A stretch of 64,000 bases of DNA from Datisca glomerata (lineage: Eukaryota; Streptophyta; Magnoliopsida; Cucurbitales; Datiscaceae), in the NCBI GenBank assembly GCA_003255025.1, contig QANY01002366.1:193509-257508 (forward strand). Direction: 5' to 3'. Both the position numbers and the translations under genes were made by a program. The notes under the pieces are model-generated. The model was given only the letters and a program-made list of their open reading frames with translations. It was not told the origin of the DNA and made no database searches. Shown here piece by piece: positions 1 through 12,429 of the stretch. Each line of letters starts with the position of its first letter. Within the stretch, counting starts at the first letter, position 1.

Positions 1-440
1 TACGTTCCCCCAAAGTTTTGAAAGTACAATGGTAGAAATGGGTGTACAAAAGAACATGTGGTACGTTTCGTTGATGACATGGGACCTTATGGTTACGATG
101 AGTTCATGCATTTGAGGGAATTCTCTAAGTTCTTTACGGAGTGAGCCTACACTTGGTACGCGAGCTTGGCACTCGAGTCAATCTTGACATAGACGCAAAT
201 GGTGTAAACCTTGTTGGCAAAGTTCTTTGTCAGAGAGGAGAAGACTAGCATACTAGATCTAGAAAGACAAAAGATCAGTGACAACCTTGTGTCATACGTT
301 CAACGGTTCAAGGAGAAGGCCATGGATTTCTAAGAGGATTGTAAAGAGGAATCTCTTGTGAAGATGTGTATTGGAGGGATGTTGGACGATTACAAGGTTT
401 ACCTTGAGAATTTGGGGATTGTCACCTTTGCTCATAGGAA
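1..440 (+). pseudogene. Ty3/gypsy (Tat/Ogre-like) gag fragment
   Basis: Reading frame 1 gives one continuous Retrotrans_gag-like translation interrupted by stop codons. Recognisable pieces in order are REHVVRFVD-type residues near base 60, LREFSKFFTE (about 112-145), AYTWYASL (about 151), FVREEKTSILDLERQK (about 225-273), LVSYVQRFKEKAMDF (about 288-332) and VKMCIGGMLDDYKVYLENL (about 358-414). This order matches the capsid region of plant Tat-lineage gypsy elements. The element is cut by the window edge on the left, and similarity ends near 440, where unrelated AT-rich DNA begins. Stops at about 28, 148, 193 and 331 show it is dead. The lineage is inferred from motif resemblance. Confidence 0.75.
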
Positions 441-1907
441 CAATGTATTTAACCAAAAATATTTTATGACTTGTAAATATTTAATTTCACAGTCTAGTCA
501 AATTAATACATTAACTTACTGTGTAGAGTGACTTATCTTGGTCACTAGGTAGAGTACCTAGCTAATGTACTAGTGCATTTGGAATGCACTAAAATGACTA
601 ATGAGTCTGATTTTTAGTAAAATACTATGAAATGAAAATCAAGACTCATTCCTATTATTTTATGATTGCTCTCAATCTTAAAAGAGTTATAAGCTCATAT
701 TTAATAGCTTAGTTATTTTAATCGATTAAGAATGAGACTCTATGAGTCAACATATTTCAGAGGTTGGATGACTGAGTTATTGGATAATGAGTCCATAGAT
801 TCTCAATAGTAGAATCGATAGACACTTTTAATTAAGTGACATAACACCTCTTATGTAATTCATTTATGTGATCACAATAAACTAAACGCTTGATATCTCT
901 TGTAGAGTACTAGAGATTTGATAATTTTACTTGAGACGGCAAATTAGAAAATTATCGTAGTTGACCGATAAAATAAATTTGGAACCTTATGATATCAATG
1001 TAAATATTAGGTCGATGGTAATTAACCTAATTATGTACTGTACTATATTATGAAGGTGCATTACATTATGAATGATAGGTTAATGATAGTTATATCCAGT
1101 AATATAAAATACACTTGGAGTTCAATTATGATTTTACAGTGGAGTTAATCATAATTAATAAATACTAAATTCAATTATGGGTTTAATCGGTATAGCTTAT
1201 CAATTATGTAGAAAGAGTATTTTTATCCATACGATCATCTTGCTAGCCTCAGATCTAGGTTACGTTGTGACTAAACTTATTTAATAAACAATTGGATCAA
1301 CGTGGATACCCTAATCAACCAAGTGATTTAAAGAATTAACTTAGTCTTAAGGCTAAAATTTAATTAAAATTAATTAATTATTCAAAATATATACACGGTT
1401 GGGAATTACATAAGAATGTGTTACTATATTGTAACCCATGTGAAGACATGGCTTTCTTAGACATGCTTTACTTAAGAATGTGTTACAATGTTTTACTCTC
1501 AATAAAAATAGTTGTGGCCGAACAGTAGTTATATGAAAAAATGTAAAAAAAAAGTCAGAATTAACTTTTAGTTTGATTTTTATTAGTGTCCACTTGCTCG
1601 TGATTTTAGTTCACGGTTCGAGTAATAGTAAAAAAATTATGATGTTTCGATCTTCACGCTTCAAAAAGTAGTTTTCCTAATTCGTATAGATGATTGTTTC
1701 TCAAATTTTTTAAAATCTAGTATTTTTCGATGCGTTGATTCTTTCATCATGACCTTAGGAAGAGTTTTAGGAATTTTTCATTCTCTATTGGGGTAATCAA
1801 TTGTAGAGGTAGTTCGAGTCGTAATGGCCGTCCAATTAGATTGAAGCCTCCGATCAAGTCGAATTGCATTTAAATCAATGATATTTTTTATCTTTTTGGT
1901 TTAGTCT
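441..1907. other. AT-rich gene-free stretch, possibly an old LTR
   Basis: I find no coding frame. The texture (TA-rich, repeated ACTAG, ATGAGACTC and AATTAATTAA words) resembles the long AT-rich LTRs found elsewhere in the window, but I see no terminal repeat or target duplication to prove it. Confidence 0.3.
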
Positions 1908-4072
1908 TGTTGGGTATAGTACTCTCAAAGCACGTGTTTAGACAATTTTAGTATGAAATTAATAAAATTATATTTTTCTTATAATTGTTTTTTAAATTAT
2001 TGTTGAATAATTTATATATATAAATATTTAAAAAATTTATATTCATTAACGAAACTATGATCTTGTACAGGTACAAGAATATTAAGATCATAGATAATGA
2101 ATAAAATAGTTTGCAACATATTAATGTATGGAATCTTTAATGAATGGTTACAAGTACGGTTCACTAAACATAATGAATGTATGTGGTCTAGATCCGGATC
2201 ACTGATGTGGATAGACATCTTAGTGAATGTACTTTATATAACTAGATTATATAGAAACCGATGTAGATAAATATCTTTATTAACATACAGTTTGTCATAA
2301 AGATTTAATACACATCAAACCTGATGATCATATGTAGATCAGTCTAAATTCAAAGTAGTCATGAAATCCTATGCATGTCTACTGAATTTTTAGATTCACT
2401 CGTTAAGGTTTGTTTGTAAAATAAACTAGTGACTTTTTATTTTGAAAATTCAATTATATGGATGGATGATAACAAGATCTTACAAGATTTGGAATTCAAG
2501 CCTTCCCATTAGTTCTCTTAAGTGTTAATTCTACAACTGAATAATTATTGAGCTCAAATTTATAATACTATTATAAATTGATCATTCACTAGTAAATTAA
2601 TGGTACTTAATGATCAAAAGGTAATTAGAAGGGTAAAATGGTAATTATGATCAGCTCTAATTTAAGAACTAGGAGGACAAAACTACATGAAGTGATTATA
2701 TCAATGGACTACACGAGAATACTCTGTAAATATATTATGTAATTATTAAGAGTCTAATTTCATATTTATAGTGGAGTAATAATGAAATTAATAAACAAGA
2801 TCATTGACCTAAAGAGTTTAAGTAATAAATTAGTTTGTTAAAACTTAGAATTATAAGTCCATGGTCTCCGGGTCACCTCTGTATTACACAGTTTAGAGTG
2901 TGAATATTTGATTTTTAGGACATAAGAAAAAGACTAGCTTGCATAAAGAATTAAATTTCTCGTGCAAGTATATAACGATGAGACAATTATGTGCTATTAA
3001 TTAATTAATAATATTATTTATTGTAATTTTATAAAAATAAAAAATAAAAAATAATATCGATTAATTTAATATTTATCGATCAGTGTGATAGGGAATATTT
3101 GATTTATGAAATTAAATAATATAAAATCATTGTGAGATAATGATTTAATTTAGTTTATATAATCTGTTAATTAACAGATAATATAATTGATTGGGAGATC
3201 AGATTAGTTAATTTTGAATTAACTGATATCTAAATATTTATCTGATTAATATAAATAATAAATTATAGGATAATTGTCACGTGGCATATTAGACTGCCAC
3301 ATGTCAGTCTTTGAATTTTGAATCAGAAATTGACATGAGATATTGTAGTACCACACGACACTATAATGGTGCCATGAATCAGCAGTATCCTGAGGTACTG
3401 CTGATCCACACGGCACACTGCAGTGCCATGTGGCACTACAGTGTTGGCTCAATTGCAGTGGATCTCACTACAATGACACATTTGTATTTAATTTATTATT
3501 TTATAAATCCCTAAAAATCTAATGAGCTTTGATTTAGAAAAGATATATAGATATTATTCTATTAACCTCAGTGGGGTTGATCCCTAAAAATCTAGGTGAT
3601 TAAAGGTTGATCAAAATGCTCTATGAGTTTTCCTAATTTTCTCTTAGAGTTTTATCTTACAATGGTCTTTCTCCAAAATCTCTAGATCTCATATGTTGAG
3701 TACATCTAGAGATAGAAAAATATCTTTGATTTATTCTACGTCCCCACACACGTCCTAGTGTGTTAAAGGATTGGCTTGAAAGATCTTGGTGTGGATCTCG
3801 CAGTTTGTTGTTCGTGGAATTACAAATTCGTTGTTTGCAAGGACGCTTAATAAGACTACGAGAGGTGTAACTCTTATATATGTATGTCTTTGATTTAATG
3901 TGTATATATATAATGGATCTGATGAGAAAAAGTGTTTTGCATTGAAAGGTTTAAAAAAACATGTGGAAACCGTGGCGTCGTAATTGTTTTTCTTTTCAAT
4001 CGATTAAGTTTTAAAAGATTTAATTTTTTTAAAACACCATGCCTCCTCTGCACGACGCCGCTGATTCCAACA
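1908..4072 (+). mobile_element. Solo LTR, family A, copy 1
   Basis: A 2165-bp unit starts TGTTGGGTATAG and ends GATTCCAACA, giving the TGTTGG...CCAACA terminal inverted repeat of an LTR. It is flanked by AGTCT (1903-1907) and AGTCC (4073-4077), a 4-of-5 match expected for a target-site duplication. The same sequence recurs inverted at 57662-59420 and directly from 62528. Shared blocks include ATTGTTGAATAAT near the start, GATCATATGTAGATCAGT, GGACGCTTAAT and the terminal GCGC/GACGCCGC block. No internal retrotransposon coding flanks it, so I read it as a solo LTR. The architecture (about 2 kb, TGTTRGG start) is like Angela/BARE-type copia LTRs; that assignment is inference. Confidence 0.7.
3378..3405. 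other. Hairpin inside LTR copy 1
   Basis: ATCAGCAGTA (3378-3387) and TACTGCTGAT (3396-3405) form a perfect 10-bp stem around the loop TCCTGAGG. It lies in a block (3339-3450) of several imperfect inverted repeats built on GTGCC/GGCAC words. Confidence 0.6.
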
Positions 4073-4162
4073 AGTCCAATATAGACTATCCAAATTTGAT
4101 CGAGAAAACTCATCCGGTTATTAGGCTCTTTTTCCTGGAAAAAATGAAATGTAGTTGTTATG

Positions 4163-4405
4163 GGTGTTTTTCAACCATTCATGATGCAATGACAAGTGTC
4201 ATGTCATGTTAGGGAGCTCCCGATGTTAGGGAAGGAGTAGAAGTGACCTCGTTTGGTCTGTCTACATGGAACTCAGGACGCACAGACCCGAGCATATGAA
4301 AGGGTAGGAATAAAGTCACAAATGGGAGCTCGAATAATCCCAAGCATAAGGCCATCATTGCCCGCCAAAAATAGCGCTCAACAAGTCCAATGGAGGATAA
4401 AAATA
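4163..4405. repeat. Long direct repeat, left copy
   Basis: About 240 bp is repeated with mutations at 6810-7050. Shared words are CAATGACA.GTGTCATG, GAGCTCGAATAATCC and AAGGCCATCATTGC. The pair brackets the two tandem arrays and a gene-free 1.3 kb, and is probably two copies of one part of a decayed gypsy LTR or untranslated region. Confidence 0.65.
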
Positions 4406-4409
4406 CAGG

Positions 4410-5080
4410 ACTAGTACGATGCTCCAGCCAGTCAATCGGGATCAAACAAAAAATGATGATTAACGTGGTTCTCCAGCCCGCCAGCCGGGATCAAACAAAA
4501 AGTGATGATTGGCGTGGTGCTCTAGCCTATCAGTCGAGATCAAAGAAAAATTGATGACTAGCGTGATGCTCTAGCCCTCCAGTCAGGATCAAACAAAAAG
4601 AGATGACTGGCGTGGTGCTCCAACCCGATAGTCGAGATCAAAAGGTGATGAGTGGCACGTTGCTCCAGGCCAATAGCCGGACCAAACAAAAAGCGATGAC
4701 TGGCATGGTGCTCCAGCTCTCCAGTCGGGATCAGACAAAAAGTGATGACTGACGTGGTGCTCTAACCTGCCATTCAGGATCAAACAAAAAGTGATGAATA
4801 GCATGGTGCTCCAGCCCGCCAGTCAGGATCAAACAAAAAGTGATGACTGGCGTAGTGCTCTAACTCGTCACTTGGGATTAAAAAGTAATGACTGGTGTGG
4901 TTCTCTAACCCGCCAGTCGGGATTTGAGATGGCTAACGTGATGTTCTAGCCCACCAATCAGGATTAAAAAGTGAGGACTAATGTTATGTTCTAGCCCGCC
5001 AATTAGGATTAAAAAGTGAGGACTGGTGTGGTGCTCTAGCGCTAGTCGAGATTAAAAAGTGATATCTACTTATCACCCTA
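4410..5080. repeat. Tandem array, about 50-bp unit, about 13 copies
   Basis: The diverged unit contains TGGTGCTCCAGCCCGCCAGT, then CAGGATCAAACAAAAAGTGA, then TGACTGGCG. Later copies replace CAAACAAAAAG with TAAAAAG. Open frames crossing the array are products of the repetition. Subrepeats of this kind are known in the untranslated parts of Tat/Ogre gypsy elements, which fits the gag and protease remains nearby. Confidence 0.8.
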
Positions 5081-5084
5081 GCTC

Positions 5085-5480
5085 TTCAGACGGAATTCAA
5101 GAGTCTATTTAGAGCATTCACGCCTGACTACACATCAAGAAAAGATGTATGTCGAGCGTTCATGCTCACAGACGAGATTTAAGGGTCTAGCCAGAGCAGG
5201 CATGCCTGGCTAGACATCAAGGAAATATGTCTCTCGAGCACTCACGTTCATATATGAGATTTAAAGGTCTAGCCAGAGCAAGCACACGCGGCTAGACATC
5301 AAGGAAATATGTCTGGCGAGCATTCATGCTCACAGACGGGATTCAAGGGTCTATCCAAAGCAGGCACTTATGGCTAGACATCAAAGAAAGATATATGTCG
5401 AACACCCATGCTCGCAGATGAAAACAAGGGTCTAGCCAAACAAGAACGTCTGACTAGACTCAGGAAAGTAATGACCACCG
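5085..5480. repeat. Tandem array, about 83-bp unit, about 5 copies
   Basis: A second, different array directly follows the first. Each unit has TCTAGCCAGAGCAGGCA, then GGCTAGACATCAAGGAAA, then CGAGCA.TCATGCTCACAGA. Units diverge progressively at the right end (5400-5480). Confidence 0.75.
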
Positions 5481-6809
5481 AGCACTCATGCCCGTTTGAC
5501 AGGGTTAGGGGAAAGCCTCAGCCAAGGCAATCTCAACACAAAGGACAAGGATGTCTACCGAGCTTTATAGCTCAAAAGACAAGAATAAGGCCCTCTGATG
5601 AGCACTTTAGCTCGAGGATTTATCTGGAGTAAAACTGCCCGGATTAGTGATAAAAGAAAGGCCCTATAGTTAAGAACCAAAGGAATTGAACTTTCTTTCT
5701 GGATCGCTAGACCAGAAAAAAGCTCAACTAGGAGAAGGCGTGCTCGACTAAATATCAAAAGGTAAACCCCTAATGTAAGGAAGGTTCGCCTGACTATATC
5801 TCACGAATGGGAGCACACTTGAAGGCTTCATAAAGACCACATCAGGTCTGTAAGGCCCCCGACCTTCAAAGGGGGCAACCCGCTGGACAATATCAAGTCC
5901 ACCAAAAAAGATCAAGTCCCTTTAAGGTCCACTCCAGCTCGGGATCACAAGCTTGGGTTAGTAAAAGTTAGTAGGGATACAACGCTCAACATAATAGTCA
6001 AGATAACTACACAGCTTATCATTATAGGCCTTTGTTAAGGGTAAAGTCTTAATCACCAAGGGCGGGTAGCTAACACGGAGAAATGATTCACCGAACAGGC
6101 TTATTGATGGCATGAAAATCGTCATGAATGAAACATCAACTATTTCGAGACACGACATTTAAAAGATGATGGAAAGGTAAGCGAAAGTCATGAGAATGGA
6201 GGAGGATATTAAAGGAGAACCTCCAAAACAGAAGAAGCCTCCAAGGGGAAGATTACTGTTTGAAAAACGTAATCGGGAGGAAGGACGAAGATGGACAAGG
6301 ATTTCAACTCTATCAAGAACATAAGGATGAGGGAAATGAGAAGGAAGATTGCCCATTTATAGGCCTTGAAGGGGAAAACCGCTCATTTAATGGACATTAA
6401 AAGGGTCATGATAGCGACCATTGAAGCTACCCTATAATCAATGGATGGTCGTTTCCCGAATCAATAGAGGAATGCGGAAGACCAAACTTCATCCAATCAA
6501 CCAAATGATGAAATAGTGCGTCAAGAATGAAGCGATAGGGAGTCATGCTCCTTTACGTGCATCCACACACCATTAATGCCTCCACTCCCAAGAGGGTCAC
6601 GATCTTGAAATGAGTAAAAGGAGAAACGACGCGTGCGTGATAGAAATGCTCAAATAATTAATTCCATTTGGCGCAGTCTCCATTGATTAATAAAACTTAA
6701 GGCACAAGAGTGAGATATCCAAGGCAAGTGAAGTCTAGCTCAAATGATGGAGTTTTTGGACCTAGGGTATAAGTGGCCACCCAAGTCCTCGATTAGGGGA
6801 AACTATTAT
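5481..6809. other. Gene-free stretch, probable gypsy untranslated region
   Basis: Only short unrelated open frames are present. The base composition is more balanced than in neighbouring DNA and continues the style of the arrays, so it is probably the same dead element. Confidence 0.4.
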
Positions 6810-7050
6810 GAGTATTTTCCCAATCACAAATGATGTAATGACACGTGTCATGCCATATTAGGACGCTCTAACATCAGGGAAGGAATAGAACTGACCTCGT
6901 CTGGTCGGTCTCTATAGAAATCAGGATGCACAGACTCGAGCACATAAAAGGGAAGGAATAAAGTTCACAAAGGGGAGCTCGAATAATCCTGAGCGTAAGG
7001 CCATCATTGCTCGCTGAAAGTAGTGCCTAAAAGGTCCAATCATCGTGACA
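6810..7050. repeat. Long direct repeat, right copy
   Basis: This is the partner of 4163-4405, about 2.65 kb downstream in the same orientation. It is followed by CAATAAATACTTATCAC and a TATA-like element instead of the tandem array. Confidence 0.65.
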
Positions 7051-7210
7051 GAATGTCAGATCAGTCTCTAAATCAATAAATACTTATCACTTTATATGAA
7101 ATGTCACCTCCCTTCTATCCAATCGAAGACAAGCTTTGTGTCTTGTGAAGCTTCCCCAGTACGCCTCCGAGAGGCTTCTTCGACACGCTTCCTCTCACTT
7201 AAGGACTCAA

Positions 7211-7220
7211 GTATAAATAC
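7211..7220 (+). promoter_or_regulatory. Possible retroelement TATA box
   Basis: GTATAAATAC lies 160 bp downstream of the right long repeat, followed by a CT-rich leader (CCTTCTCTCCCC at about 7247). This is consistent with the promoter of a decayed LTR. No transcript evidence is available from sequence. Confidence 0.3.
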
Positions 7221-8242
7221 TTCCACCAATCGGCAGAAGAGGTATGCCTTCTCTCCCCTAAGAAAATTATGCCAAAATATCAACCAAATACTAGGCTAAA
7301 GTATCCATTTTCAAAGTACATGAGCTAAACTGTCCAAAACTCCTAAAGTTCAAGGGGTAAAGTTCTTGACTTAACCCTATTGTTGACGCTAGTTGTTTAA
7401 GAAAACCAAAAGATGATGGCGGTCGTTACTTTTGTGGTCTCACAGTCGTGTTAGGATAAAAGTGGTAACGATTTGAAAGTTGAAGGACTAAGGGATCCAG
7501 TTTCAAAGTACGAGAAGGAAATGTTCAAACACTCAAAGTTAAGGGGATCTTTATGGCTCCTGATTTAGCCAGAAACTTCAACAGTATGGATGTTTGTATG
7601 CTTGTCTCCCTTGCTAAGCGCAGGCATCCTTCTGACTGGGGGAATCTGCAATGGTGATGTTATATGTGTCCTTTCCTCTGAAACTTTTCACGGCCTTAAT
7701 GTCTGCAGAACATAAATAAGAGCTCAAAGAATGAGGAATCAAGGGGTGGTTGCCTCACTTAAGGGTTTTCGATGCCTAAGTCTATCAATTTTAAGATGTT
7801 ACCCTATTAGTCCTCGATTTAATAGTCATGAGTAATGGCTAATGGACGTTCACAAAAGTAATGGATGATGTCATTTTTCATTTCTTCAAAGTAGATGACA
7901 TCTACATTTATGATTAATATAAAAATGAGATTTTTTTTCCTTTTAACCTTACATGAAGTTAGACTAGAGTTAGACTCTAGAGAGAGATCTTCACTAGCTT
8001 TTAATATAAAAGCTTAAATGGGTGAATGGTGAAATTTTGTTTAAAGCAATTTTGTTTGAAGTAATCAGAACCAACACTAGTTAAGGATACAAAGAGAGAA
8101 AGATCAATCTCTGATAAAGACGTATATGAGTTCTTAAAACTCATCTAGCAAAGTGATATAGCAACTCAATCATCTACTCGCTCACATCTCTTTATTCTCA
8201 GTCCTTAATTCTGAACTATATCATAACGTACCATATCATCAA
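7221..8242. other. Gene-free stretch
   Basis: No supported coding region. A block near 7455-7530 (GGTAACGATTTGAAAGTTGA, AGGACTAA, TTTCAAAGTACG) recurs near 15370-15415, so part of it is a dispersed repeat. Confidence 0.4.
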
Positions 8243-9000
8243 GTGTTGTTGAAAATTCTAAATCAAGTATATGTCTATCATGACATTACTATAGAAAATT
8301 TGAGTGGAATCGTGAGAAATATTATTGTAGTGAATTTCATTGCTTTCACTGATGATGAAATCCTTATTGATGGCACTCATCATGTTAAGGCATTGCATAT
8401 GTCGGTGAAATATAAGGACTACATTATGGCAAGAGTATTAGTCGATAATGGTTCGGCCTTGAATGTAATTCGAACATCAACATTAGCAGAACTCCTAGTA
8501 GATGCAATAAAACTCCTCGTAGATACATCATATATGCAGTCGAGCATAATGGTAGTAAGGGCATTTGATGGCACTCGAAGAGAAGTGATTAAAGACAGAA
8601 AAACTAATTCAGATAGGACCATGTTTATTTGATATCATTTTCTAAATAATGGACATTACTCTCGTGTATATTCTTCTCTTGAGTCGATCATGGATTCATA
8701 TTGCAAGGGAAGTGCCATCTTCTCTCTGTCTGAAGTTAAAAGTTATAGTAGATCGATCATAAGCTTGTCAGTATATTTGAGGATGATGACTTGTTGGTAT
8801 CTAAGCTGGCCACCATGCCATATGTTGAAGCAACAAAAAAAGCATTAGAATGTTCATTTGATCCTTTGAAATCGCAAACATGACTTTGGAGTTGACGAAA
8901 AAATTGTTCCAATTCCAAGCCCATCAAAAGCATCTCAAATGAGGCGAAATTTATGATAAAATGGGATTACAAGCCAAAAAAGAGGACTCAAGAAAGAGCA
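8243..9000 (+). pseudogene. Ty3/gypsy aspartic protease fragment (Tat-like)
   Basis: The first 129 codons are open and read FTDDEILIDGTHHVKALHM, then ARVLVDNGSALNVI, then MVVRAFDGTRREV. This is the order seen around the retropepsin active site of plant Tat/Athila-type gypsy polyproteins; the catalytic Asp is in VDNGS, about residue 68. After the stop at 8630 the match continues through stops: IMDITLVYILLLSRSWIH (Gly of the usual LLGRPW changed) and a SFEIANM tail near 8860-8885. Further diffuse similarity to the protease-RT linker may extend to 9350. With the gag at 1-440 it suggests one old Tat-type element broken by later insertions. Confidence 0.7.
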
Positions 9001-10589
9001 TAAAGGTATAAGTAAATTTATTCAAGGTACAGACTGAGATATAACCCAACCACGGCTTATAAAAGGAGAATGAAAGTTTGAAAGTAAGAAAATAATATTC
9101 TAGACTTGAGAATAGAGAGCCTAAATTGGAGATGATGATTATACCTTACATTCTAAAGCCTCCAAATGTGGGGGCATATTTGATTCAAAGATTCAATTAA
9201 AGAAGAACAACATATTCTCGAAGATGACATAGCCAAGATTTCAAAAACCGTTATGTTGGAATTCATCAACAATAAGCTTAATGATTGAGACGTCATCGAA
9301 CTAACCATGCTTCTTAAGAACATTCAAGAGTGATGAACCAATGTCAAATTCCTAAATGCTATGTCCAATGTCTTAAGAAAAGCTTTTGTCATGGCCTTAT
9401 TTCTTATTTTATTCTGTCTAGTTTCAATTTCATTTCCCTTTTCTAGATATAATTCCAATTGTGTTCATCTCCTAGTTAATAAATACAATTTTTATTTTGC
9501 ATAATTCATTGCTCACATAGTTTTGCACATTTGACATATTATTTATTTTTTCTTCCCTTCATTAAATAATTTGATCCATATTTACGAATGACGATTCTAA
9601 AGATCAAAATCATAATCTCACATAACTTCCACAATCACATTCATAGTGTAGAGTGAAGAAAATTTCATGCCTTATGAATGCATGTACTATAAAAAGATAT
9701 TAGTCTTTAAATTTAGGTCATATTTTTTTTATATTTGTATCTGATTGGAAAATAATGGAGAGACATTTTTTCTTCTATCACAAATACTTGTATCTCTTAC
9801 AAGCCAATTTGAGCTTATACAAAGGTCTTCCATTCATGATTCTCAGTCGATGATCACTCCATACTGGGGTAATTTTTTACCAAAAAAATAGTTTTTACCA
9901 GAGTACGTAAGTTACATAATCTTTCAAACTTGAGCATAAGCAAAAGACAAGGGGAAAAATCAATGATGAAAAAAGTAACGAACTGAAGGGAAAATGAAAA
10001 GAGAACAAAGAAAAGTCAAAAGTCAAGTGAGCCTCATAAAATTCTTAAGAGAGCCTTAAAGAATCAAGACATCTTTTAAGAATTTATAAAAACACTTCCC
10101 TAACACTAGCGGAGTTTTTAAAGAGATGTTCTTATGCGACTCCTATATCATTTTTTTGTTTTTAAGACAAAATTTCAAATTTCACACTCGGGTAGTCTAT
10201 GTTTGGTAAAATTTTCAAAAGTGACCATTGGCTTTAAAAATATATTTCATCTCATGTGAACTTTTTGGCCTTTTAAATCCTTTCTTTTGACAGTTTACAA
10301 ACCCTAGCCTTCATTACAGTCCAAATAAAAGTCCTTTTTGGATTAAGAAAATCAATTTACCATAAATGCTTGATTTTTAAATAAGATAATACTTTAATGC
10401 TCGTTTGTCATAAACAAGACAATACCATTTAAAAATAATTATTCAGAGCATGGGATAAGCGAGAGAAATGTTTTTACTTCTAAAAAGAGTCATTTCAAAT
10501 CATCTTATTAAATAATCTCTCTCATATTCTCTTCAGATTTTTGCTACCATTCTTTTCTTAGCAATACAAAGCATTTTCATTCATTATAT
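9001..10589. other. Gene-free stretch
   Basis: No ORF or recognised RNA gene. Probably the 3' part of the gypsy element followed by AT-rich DNA. Confidence 0.35.
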
Positions 10590-11745
10590 CTGTTTGAATA
10601 AATATGGTTAAATCAACCTAGCTCAATCATGTTGAAGCTAGGGTCAAACTCAAGTTTGTTTCAATCAATATGGTTAAATTAACCAAGCTCAGTCGCATTT
10701 GAAGCCTAGTTCAAACCCAGGTCAGCTTCAATCAGTATGATTAAACCAACTCGGCTTAGTCACAGTTGAAGCATGGTTCAAACTCAGGTCCATTCAATAA
10801 ATATGGTTAAATTAACGTGACTTAGTCGCATTTGAAGCATGGACTAAACCCATGTCCGTTTCAGTCAATATAGTAAAATCAACTCGAGTCAGTCACAGTA
10901 GAATCAACCCGGCTCAATTACGATTGATGCCTGGATCAAATCCATGTCTATTTTAATCAATATGGTTAAATAAACCCATCTCTGTCATGGTTGAAGCCTG
11001 GGTCAAACCAAGTCTGTTTCAATCAATATAGTTAAATCAACTCGGATCTGTCGCGACTGAAGCCAAGGTCAAACCCATATCCCTTTCAATGAATATGGTT
11101 AAATCAACCCAGCTTTATTGTGGTTGAAGTCAAAACTGTGTCCATTTTCAATATATATGGTTATCTCAACCTAGTTCAGTTGTTGTTGAAGTTTGGGTCA
11201 ACCCCATGTTTGTGTCCATCAAAATGGTTAAATCAACCCGGCTCAGTCGGGGTTGAATCCTAGGTCAAACACATGTCTGCTTAAATCGATATGGTTAAAT
11301 TAACCAGGCTCAATCAAACTTGAAGCCTGGGTTAAACCCAGATCTGTTTCAATCAATATGACAAAATCAACCCAGCTTAGTCGCATTTAAAGTCTAGGTC
11401 AAATAGGCTTAGTTGCGTTGAAGTCTAGGTCATACCCAAGGTAAAACCAAGTTCGTTTTAATCAATATGGCTAAATCAGTTAGGCTCAGTTGCGTTGAAG
11501 TCTCGGTCAAACTCAAGTCTGTTTGAATCAATATGGTTAAATCAACACGGCTCTGCAGCGATTAAAGCCTGGTCAAACTCAAGTCATTTCAATCAATATG
11601 TTAACTCAACCTTGCTCAGTCGCATTTGATGCATGGATCAAACCCAAGTTTGATTCAATCAATATGGTTAAATCAACTCGACTCTATCGTGATTGAAGTC
11701 TGGGTCAAACCCAGATCCATTTCAATAAATATGGTTAAATCAACC
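10590..11745. repeat. Minisatellite, about 66-bp unit, about 17 copies
   Basis: Each unit contains CAATCAATATGGTTAAATCA, then ACCCGGCTCAGTCGC, then TTGAAGCCTGGGTCAAACCC, then AAGTCTGTTT. Starts of the ATATGGTTAAAT word fall near 10602, 10668, 10735, 10800, 10867, 10960, 11026, 11093, 11155, 11222, 11288, 11355, 11463, 11528, 11594, 11660 and 11726. Spacing is near 66 bp except for two partial-unit insertions near 10900 and 11405. No unit is identical to its neighbour, so it is not recent. Confidence 0.9.
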
Positions 11746-12283
11746 GGAACAAAGGGGCACAACTATAGATTTGTCTGGCTTGAATTTCTATTAATTTTCT
11801 TATATTATAAAACATAAGATTCCACATTTCAAAAAAAATATTAAAAAAATAAAAATCAGGAGATAAAGAAATTATTTGAAAATTCAAATATTGAATTGTT
11901 CTCTTACAAGATACAATTTTGGTGAATCAAATCTGATAAACTATCTATCTCAAATAATTGATTTATCAACTGAAGATAGCGACAGACTCAGCCAAAATCT
12001 TTCAAGCCTCTGATCACCGAACGATCATGATAAATCGATGACAAGAAAATAACTTTCATTCAAAAAAGAAGATCATATGTAGATAAACATGTAAAGCAAC
12101 ATATGGGACTTCAATACCAGCCACATGTGCATCAAGATAACAAGATTTTAAAATTAAAAAGTATTTATCCTCCTTGATCTCCCCCTTGATTTAAGAGGAT
12201 ATGTTAGCATTCCCTATAAATATAGGAGAAATTCGGGAGAATAGGGGAGGAGAAGAGTAAGTTTTGGGGAGGAGATCGAAAAA
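11746..12283. other. Gene-free stretch with a TATA-like element
   Basis: AT-rich with no coding frame. CCCTATAAATATAGGAG near 12213-12229 resembles a plant TATA box and precedes the purine tract, but no gene follows that I can recognise. Confidence 0.3.
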
Positions 12284-12425
12284 ATGTTTCAAAAGAAAAG
12301 AAAAAAATGAAGGAAGTTTTGTGGGAAGGAAAAAAAAGAGAAGGAAAAGAAAAGAGAGAGAAAAAAAAAGAGAAGGAAAAGAAAAGAGAGAAAAAAAGAG
12401 AAAGAAAAAAAGAAGAGAAAGAAGC
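12284..12425. repeat. Purine-only low-complexity tract
   Basis: About 140 bp of almost pure A/G on this strand, with GAGAAGGAAAAGAAAAGAGA occurring twice. The lysine/arginine/glutamate-rich frame and its phenylalanine/serine-rich antisense frame are products of this composition. Confidence 0.7.
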
Positions 12426-12429
12426 CGCC

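Noticed and set aside
4209..4804. Open frames in the tandem array
   Set aside because: Periodic translation of the 50-bp repeat; no codon bias or domain.
10590..11745. Regularly spaced repeats resembling a CRISPR array
   Set aside because: Adjacent diverged 66-bp units without unique spacers, in a plant genome; it is a minisatellite.
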